NCBI RefSeq assembly: GCF_000011105.1
Contig: NC_000961.1
Coordinates: 1,040,662-1,104,661 of the forward strand
DNA length: 64,000 bases
Reading direction: 5' to 3'
Source: Pyrococcus horikoshii OT3
Lineage (GTDB): Archaea; Methanobacteriota_B; Thermococci; Thermococcales; Thermococcaceae
Position numbers and translations under genes: made by a program. Shown here one piece after another: positions 24,460-31,183 of the stretch (position 1 is its first letter; every line of letters starts with the position of its first letter). The notes beneath the pieces were generated by a model. That model searched no databases. It worked only from the letters and a program-made list of their open reading frames with translations, and was not told the DNA's origin.

Positions 24460-25348
24460 CCCCTACCACCTCTGCTTTTTTGAGAGATACGCTTGATGGA
24501 GGCAAGAAAGGGCCGAAGACCCTCACAAACTCCTCCTTTGACAGAACAACCTCCCTCACAACATCAAGCCCATACTTCTCAACAAGCTCTGGCAAGCCCT
24601 TTGAAAGAACCTTATCCAGGAACTTCTCAGCCTCCTCCCTACTATCCTTCAAAAACAAATTATAAGTCCTAAGCCAGGAAGAAAGCCTCTCCTCAACCTC
24701 CTTCCGAACATTCACAACCTTCGTCTTTCTAACCTGCTTCGCAACTTCCAAAACACTCTCACGAGCCCAAACATAATTCAACAATCCAGACTCCTTACCC
24801 TTTACAAGAACCCAACCCTTCAACTTCTTAATCCCCTGAACAGGTCTCAAAACCTCCGCAATCTCTCCCCCCTCATTATGCACTATAAACAAATCCTTGA
24901 GTACTGCAAGTTGCTCCTGAGGATGCTCAACCCCAATCTCAACCATAGTATCAGCAAAAGTCCTACCCTCCTTCTCAACCCTCGCCAAAGCATCAATAAT
25001 CCTTGACATTCTCGAAGAAACAACACTCCTACCCTTCTGCTCAAGCTTGAGTTGAAGCTTCTCAATCTGCCTAAGAAGCCTCTCACGCTCCTCAAGAAGA
25101 GCCTGCCTTTCCTTCTCCAACTGAGCAACATATTTCTCAAGAGAATTGAGTTTTAAGATAAGTTTCGAAACATCAACATTTGAGGCAGATTTAACAAGAG
25201 AAACAATTACTTCTGTTCGGGAACTATTTGTCTCAGCAGCAATTCTATCTAGTATTTCAATAACTTCTAAAGGTAATCTTAAAGTTATTATATCCGTAGG
25301 ACCTTTCCATTTTTTCGGTCTCCCTGGTCCTCTTACAGGAATTCTCAT
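24452..25348 (-). CDS. ribbon-helix-helix coiled-coil protein, candidate replication or partition factor
   Basis: A 298-residue protein in four parts. Residues 8-16 form a GRPKKWKGP motif, and residues 18-55 a ribbon-helix-helix fold (DIITLRLPLEVIEILDRIAA, then SSRTEVIVSLVKSA). Residues 62-110 are a coiled coil (LEKERQALLEERERLLRQIE). The C-terminal 180 residues of helices and strands are unassigned. It overlaps the GINS-like gene by 8 bases. The 55-residue protein just upstream starts with a matching GRPRKYKGP, so the two may share DNA targets. Replication initiator or centromere-binding protein are reasonable guesses. Confidence 0.65.
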   Translation of the reverse strand: MRIPVRGPGRPKKWKGPTDIITLRLPLEVIEILDRIAAETNSSRTEVIVSLVKSASNVDVSKLILKLNSLEKYVAQLEKERQALLEERERLLRQIEKLQLKLEQKGRSVVSSRMSRIIDALARVEKEGRTFADTMVEIGVEHPQEQLAVLKDLFIVHNEGGEIAEVLRPVQGIKKLKGWVLVKGKESGLLNYVWARESVLEVAKQVRKTKVVNVRKEVEERLSSWLRTYNLFLKDSREEAEKFLDKVLSKGLPELVEKYGLDVVREVVLSKEEFVRVFGPFLPPSSVSLKKAEVVGDE

Positions 25349-25357
25349 AGAAACACC

Positions 25358-25525
25358 TCAAGTCCTCAATTTTTCTTTAAACGTTTCCCACATTTCCAGA
25401 ATTAAATCAGGCCAAGAAATGCCTTGTTTTTCTTTGAAGTTGTTCATTTCCTGGTAAAGGTCGTATGGGATCCATGCTTCAAGCCTCTTTACAGGACCTT
25501 TATATTTGCGAGGTCTTCCCACCAT
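25358..25525 (-). CDS. 55-residue DNA-binding-like protein
   Basis: Starts MVGRPRKYKGPVKRLEAWIP and continues with a helix-turn-helix-like pair (DLYQEMNNFKEKQGIS, WPDLILEMWETFKEKL). The strand-helix-helix layout fits a ribbon-helix-helix repressor with an AT-hook-like GRPRK. It is the first gene of the leftward chain and lies 22 bases from a 14-bp palindrome at 25547-25560, probably its operator. The next gene starts 9 bases after its stop. Confidence 0.6.
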   Translation of the reverse strand: MVGRPRKYKGPVKRLEAWIPYDLYQEMNNFKEKQGISWPDLILEMWETFKEKLRT

Positions 25526-25546
25526 CGCTATCACCAGTATGAATAG

Positions 25547-25560
25547 TTCTTACGTAAGAA
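25547..25560. promoter_or_regulatory. 14-bp palindrome (TTCTTACGTAAGAA)
   Basis: A perfect palindrome containing the core TTACGTAA just upstream of the leftward replication/control operon. A related core, TTACGT-N-CGTAA, occurs in the promoters at 26428-26439 and 28011-28022. TATATATAACAG lies next to it at about 25575. Confidence 0.6.
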
Positions 25561-25581
25561 ATTTTCTTACTACCTATATAT

Positions 25582-25738
25582 AACAGTTTTGGTACATGAA
25601 GTGAACAATTGTCTAGCAATACACCGAAAACACATGAAGAAGCTGAACAGTTTTCAAACTTGGAAATTTTGTATTACAAAAATCAGCAAGTTTACCCTAA
25701 TGGGTAGTAGAGAAGCCAGGTTTTTGTAATACAAAATT
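25582..25738. repeat. repeat cluster, candidate replication origin
   Basis: Within 160 bases there are three kinds of repeat. AACAGTTTT occurs at 25582-25590 and 25646-25654. ACATGAAG…TGAACA occurs at 25594-25607 and 25632-25649. An 18-bp perfect inverted repeat lies at 25665-25682 and 25721-25738 (AATTTTGTATTACAAAAA and its complement), each arm nearly palindromic, with TACCC/GGGTA nested near its centre. The region is the largest gap of the left arm (25526-25850) and lies next to the putative replication genes. It ends in an AT-rich run. An origin is the natural reading, not proven. Confidence 0.5.
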
Positions 25739-25850
25739 AAGTTCATGTGAAAGAAGTTAGCTCATGGCTGTAAACTATACATTATTTCTCTCTCCTTCCT
25801 TTTTTATGAATTATTTATTTTTATATTTATAAAAACCTAAAATAAAAACA

Positions 25851-26282
25851 TTATACATAATACGTTCGACTTTTCTCGATGATGGTCTTTTCTTCTTCGC
25901 TTGTGATCAAACGCATATGTGTGTTTGCCTGGATTAGTTTTGCTATCTGCTTGCCTTTTTCAGTAACCAACTCATCAAACTTGTGAAATCCAACTAATAA
26001 AACTTCAACTGTATCTCCTGGTGAGATACCTAATTCTCTTCGGACTTCTTCTGGAATTGTTATTAATCCTTTTGAGCTGAGTCTTACGAGGATATATGCT
26101 CTCTTCTTAATGTGTATCTTTCCATTAATAACATCAAATGACCTTACAATGATTTCAAGAATATCTCCACGTTTTAATCCAAAGACTTCTCTGTCTTTCA
26201 CTGGAACTACCAGCTGACCCTTGATATTTACACTAGCGTGGAATTTTGCTAGTGGTTCTACTGTTTTTTGTTGGTTTTGCAT
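25851..26282 (-). CDS. tandem SpoVT/AbrB-domain regulator
   Basis: A 143-residue protein with two swapped-hairpin DNA-binding domains: residues 14-50 (ASVNIKGQLVVPVKDREVFG…GDILEI) and 66-98 (VRLSSKGLITIPEEVRREL, GISPGDTVEVLLVG). A 40-residue helical tail follows. GGAGGAAC precedes the ATG and GGTTATATAAAC about 30 bases upstream is the TATA box. It is alone, divergent from the cargo cassette and probably regulates element promoters nearby; an antitoxin role is possible but no adjacent toxin is seen. Confidence 0.85.
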   Translation of the reverse strand: MQNQQKTVEPLAKFHASVNIKGQLVVPVKDREVFGLKRGDILEIIVRSFDVINGKIHIKKRAYILVRLSSKGLITIPEEVRRELGISPGDTVEVLLVGFHKFDELVTEKGKQIAKLIQANTHMRLITSEEEKTIIEKSRTYYV

Positions 26283-26377
26283 GTTTGTTCCTCCTGGTGG
26301 CGGGTTGTTTATATAACCAATTTTTGTTATTGCCCTGTGGTATATAATGGTTGCTTTGGTTGGCTTGGTGTAGGGAT

Positions 26378-26450
26378 AAGACTGTGTAAAAGGAGTAAAA
26401 TTGAAACACTATCAAGTAGAGTAATAATTACGTACGTAAATTATTTAAAT
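26378..26450 (+). promoter_or_regulatory. promoter region, first copy of a 73-bp duplication
   Basis: Aligns without gaps to 27961-28033 at 52 of 73 positions (counted by hand). The best conserved parts are ACTGT, GTAAAATT, CACTAT and TTACGT-N-CGTAA-N-TTATTTA. The palindrome TTACGTACGTAA (26428-26439) is perfect and abuts the TATA-like AAATTATTTAAAT, 40 bases before the ATG at 26481. Confidence 0.75.
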
Positions 26451-26480
26451 CTGTAACTTGCAGTTTATTTAGGGGGTTAG

Positions 26481-27500
26481 ATGCCTGATCAGTTAGATCG
26501 TAAAATATACTTTTACAAAATTATTCCAAGTGCTGAAATCCAAAGGAAGTATATGAAGAATGAGATAATGGATGGGAATTTTAGGGGTATGTTTGAGGAG
26601 TTTCGGAGGGATCCCTATAGCTTTCTTGATGCTAATATCCCTTTAAAACAGGTAATAGAGATTGGATACTCTTCTGAACGAAGTTTAATTATGATAAGAG
26701 ATGATCCCAAAGAATTTAATTTAATTCCTTGGGTAGGAGGATCTGAGAGGGGGATTATTACTGCGAGATTAGGATATGGGAAAGAAAAGGACTTACCAAC
26801 AAAAATTGATGCTGAAGGTCATGAAAATGGAATAGCGCTGGATAAAAGTCGGAAAGAGAAATTATATTTCCCCACGCATTTTGTTGTGTTTCCTAATGGA
26901 ATAATAGGAATGGAGAGGTATAGGGATGGGCCAAAATCATATCAATTAAAGTATTTTCTTAGCAAATATCTATTTGGCGACTTAGGAATTGTTGAGCTTA
27001 TGGAGGTCTATGATAAGGAGTTCATTAAGGAACTCTTAAAATCTCCTCGCATTGTCTCTTTGTATTTAAAGATGGCAGCTGCTAAATATATATACTATAT
27101 GGAGCATAAAAGAAATATGGGAAGAGATTCAGAAGATTTATTAGCGAATTTCCCTTATTTGTTAAAACCTGATGTTATTGAAATAAGGGCTTTAGTTGAT
27201 GGGCGAATCAAAAAGAAGAGGTTGTCAAAAGATGTCGTTATTTCAATTATTGGGAGGATAAAAGAGATAGACGAGGAATTGGGGATTGTGGAAGATCTAG
27301 TAGTCAAATATGAAGATCCAAAAACTCATGAACTAAAAGAGAGACATATCTTCGAGAATAAGTTAATTTCTGTCAAGAAAGTTGTTCGTGCTAGAGAGGA
27401 GTTATCTCGGGTAGATTCTGAAGATATGTATAATAAGATTATAGAAGCCTACAATGAGCTAAAAGATGAAATTGAAAAATTTTTAAAAGAGAATGAATGA
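26481..27500 (+). CDS. cargo protein, unknown function (first of a two-gene cassette)
   Basis: A 339-residue soluble protein not resembling its neighbours. It starts MPDQLDRKIYFYKIIPSAEI; the middle has FPTHFVVFPNGIIGMERYRDG and the C-terminus is a long charged helix ending IEKFLKENE. I recognise no catalytic motif. AGGGGGTTAG precedes the ATG. It is followed after 21 bases by a four-helix membrane protein, and the pair lies between two copies of a 73-bp promoter repeat. A cytosolic sensor plus membrane effector, as in several antiviral systems, is an attractive but untested reading. Confidence 0.75.
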   Translation: MPDQLDRKIYFYKIIPSAEIQRKYMKNEIMDGNFRGMFEEFRRDPYSFLDANIPLKQVIEIGYSSERSLIMIRDDPKEFNLIPWVGGSERGIITARLGYGKEKDLPTKIDAEGHENGIALDKSRKEKLYFPTHFVVFPNGIIGMERYRDGPKSYQLKYFLSKYLFGDLGIVELMEVYDKEFIKELLKSPRIVSLYLKMAAAKYIYYMEHKRNMGRDSEDLLANFPYLLKPDVIEIRALVDGRIKKKRLSKDVVISIIGRIKEIDEELGIVEDLVVKYEDPKTHELKERHIFENKLISVKKVVRAREELSRVDSEDMYNKIIEAYNELKDEIEKFLKENE

Positions 27501-27521
27501 ACGATATTACGAGGTGAATAT

Positions 27522-27953
27522 ATGGTTCCAAAACTAATTCTTAAGGGTATATGGAGTGGGATCATTTCATTTTTATTACTCATCTTCTTGACAATATATG
27601 GGCCATTGGAAAAGCTATCTCCTTCCTCTCAGTTTTATTGGACAATGGCATCTATTTCAGGAGCTTTAGCAGGTTTTGTACTGGTAGGCATGACTATTCT
27701 TCATACACTTCCTGACATCCAAGTGTATCGAGAACTTCAAAAATTTAAATCTTTTAGCCAGATTTATACAATATATCACTTTACATTCGTATTTTTGCTA
27801 ATAGTGCTAGTTCTTTCCGTAATTGGAGGAACTAGCTTGTCAGAAGATGTTTTCTTTGGATATTTTGTTTTTGCCTTGTTTTGGATTTCTCTATGGTTAG
27901 TTTACTCATGTTTCTGGATTCTCAAAAAGCTAGCAGAATTAAGGTTCAGTTAA
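27522..27953 (+). CDS. four-helix membrane protein (second of the cassette)
   Basis: A 143-residue protein with four hydrophobic segments at about residues 10-27 (WSGIISFLLLIFLTIYG), 40-62 (MASISGALAGFVLVGMTIL), 85-105 (YHFTFVFLLIVLVLSVIGG) and 112-135 (FFGYFVFALFWISLWLVYS). The polar loop between segments 2 and 3 is short, and there is no soluble domain. GAGGTGAATAT precedes the ATG. It is probably translated with the 339-residue protein and could be its membrane partner or effector. Confidence 0.75.
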   Translation: MVPKLILKGIWSGIISFLLLIFLTIYGPLEKLSPSSQFYWTMASISGALAGFVLVGMTILHTLPDIQVYRELQKFKSFSQIYTIYHFTFVFLLIVLVLSVIGGTSLSEDVFFGYFVFALFWISLWLVYSCFWILKKLAELRFS

Positions 27954-27960
27954 GCTAAGT

Positions 27961-28033
27961 AAAACTGTTTGAGTGGGGTAAAATTTGGGCACTATTGTTG
28001 AGGGTAAGAGTTACGTCCGTAAGTTATTTATAT
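27961..28033 (+). promoter_or_regulatory. promoter region, second copy of the 73-bp duplication
   Basis: Second copy of the sequence at 26378-26450, here with TTACGTCCGTAA (28011-28022) and a TATA-like GTTATTTATATTAAT. It immediately follows the two-gene cassette, which is thus flanked by direct repeats. Only a 36-codon frame follows it, so it may be a relic of the promoter that existed before the cassette arrived, or drive a small gene. Confidence 0.7.
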
Positions 28034-28079
28034 TAATATGTGCTAAGATTGGAGGATTTGATGTAAGGGGGAGTGGAGT

Positions 28080-28190
28080 ATGGGAAAATCAGGGGGTAGT
28101 GGGGAGATTCCTTCTTATAAGGATTTGGGTAAGGGATCCGCCCGAGTTCCGAGGATCTATCCTGAGGGTGTTAGGTTTTCTAAGAGGTGA
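28080..28190 (+). CDS. 36-codon frame behind the second promoter copy
   Basis: Starts MGKSGGSGEIPSYKDLGKGS with GGAG five bases upstream, ends …RFSKR at TGA 28188-28190, about 50 bases after the TATA-like box. The stop overlaps a following 13-codon frame (ATG 28190). It may be a small peptide gene or a degraded gene start. It is convergent with the MazF gene. Confidence 0.3.
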   Translation: MGKSGGSGEIPSYKDLGKGSARVPRIYPEGVRFSKR

Positions 28191-28213
28191 TGTTATTTCA
28201 GGTAGAAGAGGTA

Positions 28214-28630
28214 TTAAGGGGTGTCTTGTGAGGATATATTTTCTGTTTGGAATACTTCTTTTAGGACTAGGCTTATTTCACTCATAGCTTTTGGCTTTAA
28301 TTTTCCAATGAACTTGTAGTTGTTAAGTTTATCTTTTGAGATGGAGAAAAGCTTGTAAGGTTTAATTATACTTATATTTCGTAGTTTACCGCTGGTGTTT
28401 GGATCAAGGTCGTTGTTTGTTATTATTTTAATTTTGCTCCGCATTTTAGAAGGGAGCTTTAGGATTCTTTCATATTCAAATCTGGAGATTTGACAGATTA
28501 TAACATCTAGTGCGTTGTCGTTGAATTCATCGTTGGATACTATGAGGGTTGGTCTTATTTTGAATGTTAACTTTCCGCGGTCATCAAAATATGGGAAGGG
28601 TGCTGTCCAGATTTCACCTTGTTTAGGCAT
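28214..28630 (-). CDS. MazF/PemK-family toxin (endoribonuclease)
   Basis: A 138-residue protein with the PemK/MazF features: N-terminal KQGEIWTAPFPYFDDRGK, then RPTLIVSNDEFNDN, VIICQISRF and the C-terminal strand-helix. The family cleaves mRNA at short motifs. AGGAGG precedes the start. Classical MazE antitoxins are small and sit immediately upstream; here the upstream gene (15 bases away) encodes a 232-residue helical protein instead. The toxin likely stabilises the element in the host population. Confidence 0.88.
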   Translation of the reverse strand: MPKQGEIWTAPFPYFDDRGKLTFKIRPTLIVSNDEFNDNALDVIICQISRFEYERILKLPSKMRSKIKIITNNDLDPNTSGKLRNISIIKPYKLFSISKDKLNNYKFIGKLKPKAMSEISLVLKEVFQTENISSQDTP

Positions 28631-28644
28631 GTTTTTTGGCCTCC

Positions 28645-29343
28645 TTATTTTTCTAGTAGCTCTTCGAGGAAATAATCATCAACAGTTGTAGGTTGGGGGT
28701 GTACTTCTTTTATTTTTCTTGCGATTAATTTGAAGTCCTCCTGGAGTTCTGAAAGGTCTTTGTTATTAAATATGACTTTCATAATTCTGGCTGGTAAGAG
28801 TACAAAGTATGGAAGTAGCTTATTCATAACTTCAAAATCTCTTGTTTCTAATATAATTCCCAATATGTTAGATCCTAAGAAAAGTGATTTATCCATTATT
28901 TCAAATTTTTCAATGTCTTTAATTTTTATCTCTCCCCTTAAGGCTTTTTCCCAAAGAGCTTTTGCATCGTTATCAATTTTTTGTTTTACCTCAACGAAAT
29001 GGGGGATCAATATGTTAAGAATTTTTTCTTGAAGTTCCTCTACAGGGTAAATTTCATTATCAGCGATATTGATCATTTTAGAGAGGTCTTCCTGAAATTC
29101 AATCTCAAGTATTTTAGATAGTTCCTCCATAGCACGGGTATAGGCTTCCTCAGAAGGAACGTCGGGAGCTAACTCCAACAATTTCTTAAATAGGACATCC
29201 TCCTTTTCTTTCACATGTTTTATAACTTCATTAAAATATTCATCTAGTGTTTTAGTTTTCTCTCTGCCAAATATCGAGGACAACCGCAAAAATGAATCCC
29301 ACATGGGAAACATAGAGATTACATACTTAACGGGGGTGCTCAT
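28645..29343 (-). CDS. 232-residue helical protein upstream of MazF, putative antitoxin
   Basis: Predominantly helical, acidic protein with no AbrB, RHH or Phd motif that I can see. Landmarks are the hydrophobic N-terminus MSTPVKYVISMFPMWDSFLR, a central region PHFVEVKQKIDNDAKALWEK and the C-terminal tail HPQPTTVDDYFLEELLEK, which looks like a toxin-binding peptide. The 15-base gap to the MazF-type gene implies co-transcription. Antitoxin function is inferred only from this position. Confidence 0.7.
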   Translation of the reverse strand: MSTPVKYVISMFPMWDSFLRLSSIFGREKTKTLDEYFNEVIKHVKEKEDVLFKKLLELAPDVPSEEAYTRAMEELSKILEIEFQEDLSKMINIADNEIYPVEELQEKILNILIPHFVEVKQKIDNDAKALWEKALRGEIKIKDIEKFEIMDKSLFLGSNILGIILETRDFEVMNKLLPYFVLLPARIMKVIFNNKDLSELQEDFKLIARKIKEVHPQPTTVDDYFLEELLEK

Positions 29344-29538
29344 AAACCTCTCCCTCCGTGATGTTAAGTAAAGTCAAGTGGCTTAAATGCATTATGGTGG
29401 TAACTAAAATATGAAAAAGGATCCTTAGGGTAAGTCGTTGACGATGCATAGTTTTTTATTTCTGTGATCACGTCTTCGATGAGTTAGGGGATAAGAAATA
29501 AAGTTTGTAATAACTTGGAGAATTTGGAGGGAATTACG
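29344..29538. other. intergenic stretch in the cargo region
   Basis: Divergent promoter space between the toxin operon and the next rightward gene. I see AT-rich TATA-like runs but no clear repeat, hairpin or RNA gene. Confidence 0.4.
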
Positions 29539-30153
29539 ATGGAAGATCGAGCGCCAAGTGAAGAGAATGTTTCGTATATAGAGTTGATTAGAGAAAGCGT
29601 GTATGAGCTGGTATATAGGGATGTAATGCCTAGGGATATAGCAGTAAGGTTTCTTGCAATTCCTCCAGAGATCCTTGATAAAATTTTCTTATCCATCGTT
29701 ACGGGAGTTGCTGGGGCTGCCTTATATGATGGTATAAAGGCTGTAGTAAAAAATGTCCTATTTAAGAGAAAGATTGGAACTGAGGATCCATTGAGATATT
29801 TTAAGAAGATAGCAATAAGCGCTGTCAATAGGAAGGATGGTTCTTTAGCAATATACTTAATTTCTAAGTCCATTATACTGCACCCATATCAAAATGTGGC
29901 TTTATTTGGTATAGATGGAACTCCGGTATTGGATTTTAGAAAAATGGATCCTGAGGGAGCATGTTTTAAATTGGGTAAAAATAGTATGCTGTTTCTAAAG
30001 AATTTTAGAATAAGGAAGTATACTACTCAGAAATTGTTTGAAGGGGATGGCCGAGTAATATATAGTGATGATGTAATAATTGAGGAGTATGATCCCCCTG
30101 GAGAGAAAGAGGAAAGAGAAATCGAAAGGTATATTGAGATTGAATTTTTATAG
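29539..30153 (+). CDS. hypothetical protein of the element
   Basis: A 204-residue protein from ATG 29539, chosen because GGAGGG lies seven bases upstream; a TTG at 29515 is less likely. The first 45 residues are acidic, followed by one amphipathic or hydrophobic segment (KIFLSIVTGVAGAALYDGIK) that might insert in the membrane, then a beta-rich half (SLAIYLISKSIILHPYQNVAL). No family recognised. It is transcribed against its neighbours and may be cargo. Confidence 0.65.
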   Translation: MEDRAPSEENVSYIELIRESVYELVYRDVMPRDIAVRFLAIPPEILDKIFLSIVTGVAGAALYDGIKAVVKNVLFKRKIGTEDPLRYFKKIAISAVNRKDGSLAIYLISKSIILHPYQNVALFGIDGTPVLDFRKMDPEGACFKLGKNSMLFLKNFRIRKYTTQKLFEGDGRVIYSDDVIIEEYDPPGEKEEREIERYIEIEFL

Positions 30154-30158
30154 TGTCT

Positions 30159-30413
30159 TTATTTTTCTTTCTTTTCTATCTCAATTCCATTTATTTTCAT
30201 CATCCTTTTTATTTCTCTCCAAAGTGCTTTTAGGAGTATCACGTCAGTCTCGGTGGCAGCATTTTCGTAAAGTGTTCTAATATAGAATTTTATGTTGTTG
30301 TAGATTTCTGTGTTGATTATTGTTTTAAGGTCAGTTAACTCGTTACTCTTTGGAGTGTTTTTTGTTCTTCCATCTGGCATTTTTATGCTTACTGGTTCGT
30401 CGATAGTCTCCAT
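30159..30413 (-). CDS. small hypothetical protein
   Basis: An 84-residue helical protein with a polar N-terminus (SIKMPDGRTKNTPKSNELTD) and two helices (NNIKFYIRTLYENAA, VILLKALWREIKRMMKING). It follows the 250-residue gene by 6 bases and is the last gene of the long leftward operon, possibly a regulator or cap of the assembly module. No family recognised. Confidence 0.65.
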   Translation of the reverse strand: METIDEPVSIKMPDGRTKNTPKSNELTDLKTIINTEIYNNIKFYIRTLYENAATETDVILLKALWREIKRMMKINGIEIEKKEK

Positions 30414-30419
30414 TGCTGG

Positions 30420-31172
30420 TCACTCCTCGAACTCTTGTTCAAAGTCTGATCTTTTGGTTAGATTACCCCACATTAAACCGCTTGCATCGTCTATGCTTGC
30501 GATTTTTCTTTTTCCACTTTTGTCGTAGAGGTCGAGTTTAGTCTTGTTGTAAAGTTTTGCGTTTGGATTGATCTTCAAAGCCAAGTCCGTGGCTTTTGCC
30601 ACCTGCCTGGCGAGGTTCATGTATGCAGCTCTCCATGCATCTCTTGATGCTTTCATTTCTTTCCAAAGTTCGACTTTAAGAACGTCTTTCTCAAGTGGTA
30701 GAGCGATCTCTTCTCCAATGTGGTTGACCTCAAAGGCACTAGCATGGATAAGGATTATTTCTCTACCAAACCAAACTTGGCTTTCGTGGACTCTGATAAG
30801 TTTCTGTGGTGGTTTCTTCCCAAGGAGTCTTCCAAGTGAGTACCAAATGTTGTCAAGCCAGTCAGGAGGACGAACCTGGTATAGGATTACATATTCGTCA
30901 AGGTCTTTGCGCATGGCTATTGGATACCCCTTTATTCTTGGTTCTCTGCCATCGAACCATACGATGACTTTTTGATCTAGGTAATATACTTGAGATAATA
31001 GTTCATTTAGTCTTCTCTGCTCTTCAAGTCGTTTAATAACAGCTTTTTGGACTTCGTCATAAATGCTTCCTATTTTGTCTTCTTCAATTGGGACTACTTC
31101 AACCTCATCTAAATTTCCAATCCTAACTTCTACACTTTTCTTTTTCTTTTTAAACCTATCAAATAATCCCAT
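30420..31172 (-). CDS. conserved element protein downstream of the ATPase
   Basis: A 250-residue soluble protein with a basic start MGLFDRFKKKKKSVEV, a helix (DEVQKAVIKRLEEQRRLNELL), an alpha/beta core (KVIVWFDGREPRIKGYPIA, VILYQVRPPDWLDNIWYSLG) and a C-terminal helical region. It lies 11 bases after the ATPase gene, the usual place for an ATPase accessory factor. The LFxxFKKK start is shared with the 743-residue membrane protein, perhaps for membrane or partner contact. Function unknown. Confidence 0.7.
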   Translation of the reverse strand: MGLFDRFKKKKKSVEVRIGNLDEVEVVPIEEDKIGSIYDEVQKAVIKRLEEQRRLNELLSQVYYLDQKVIVWFDGREPRIKGYPIAMRKDLDEYVILYQVRPPDWLDNIWYSLGRLLGKKPPQKLIRVHESQVWFGREIILIHASAFEVNHIGEEIALPLEKDVLKVELWKEMKASRDAWRAAYMNLARQVAKATDLALKINPNAKLYNKTKLDLYDKSGKRKIASIDDASGLMWGNLTKRSDFEQEFEE

Positions 31173-31183
31173 TCCTTATCACC

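Noticed and set aside
27985-28287. 100-codon plus-strand frame starting at a TTG
   Set aside because: It begins inside the duplicated promoter and its composition is odd (repeated GVLRVLGFLRG-type hydrophobic stretches); the better-signalled 36-codon frame lies in another register.
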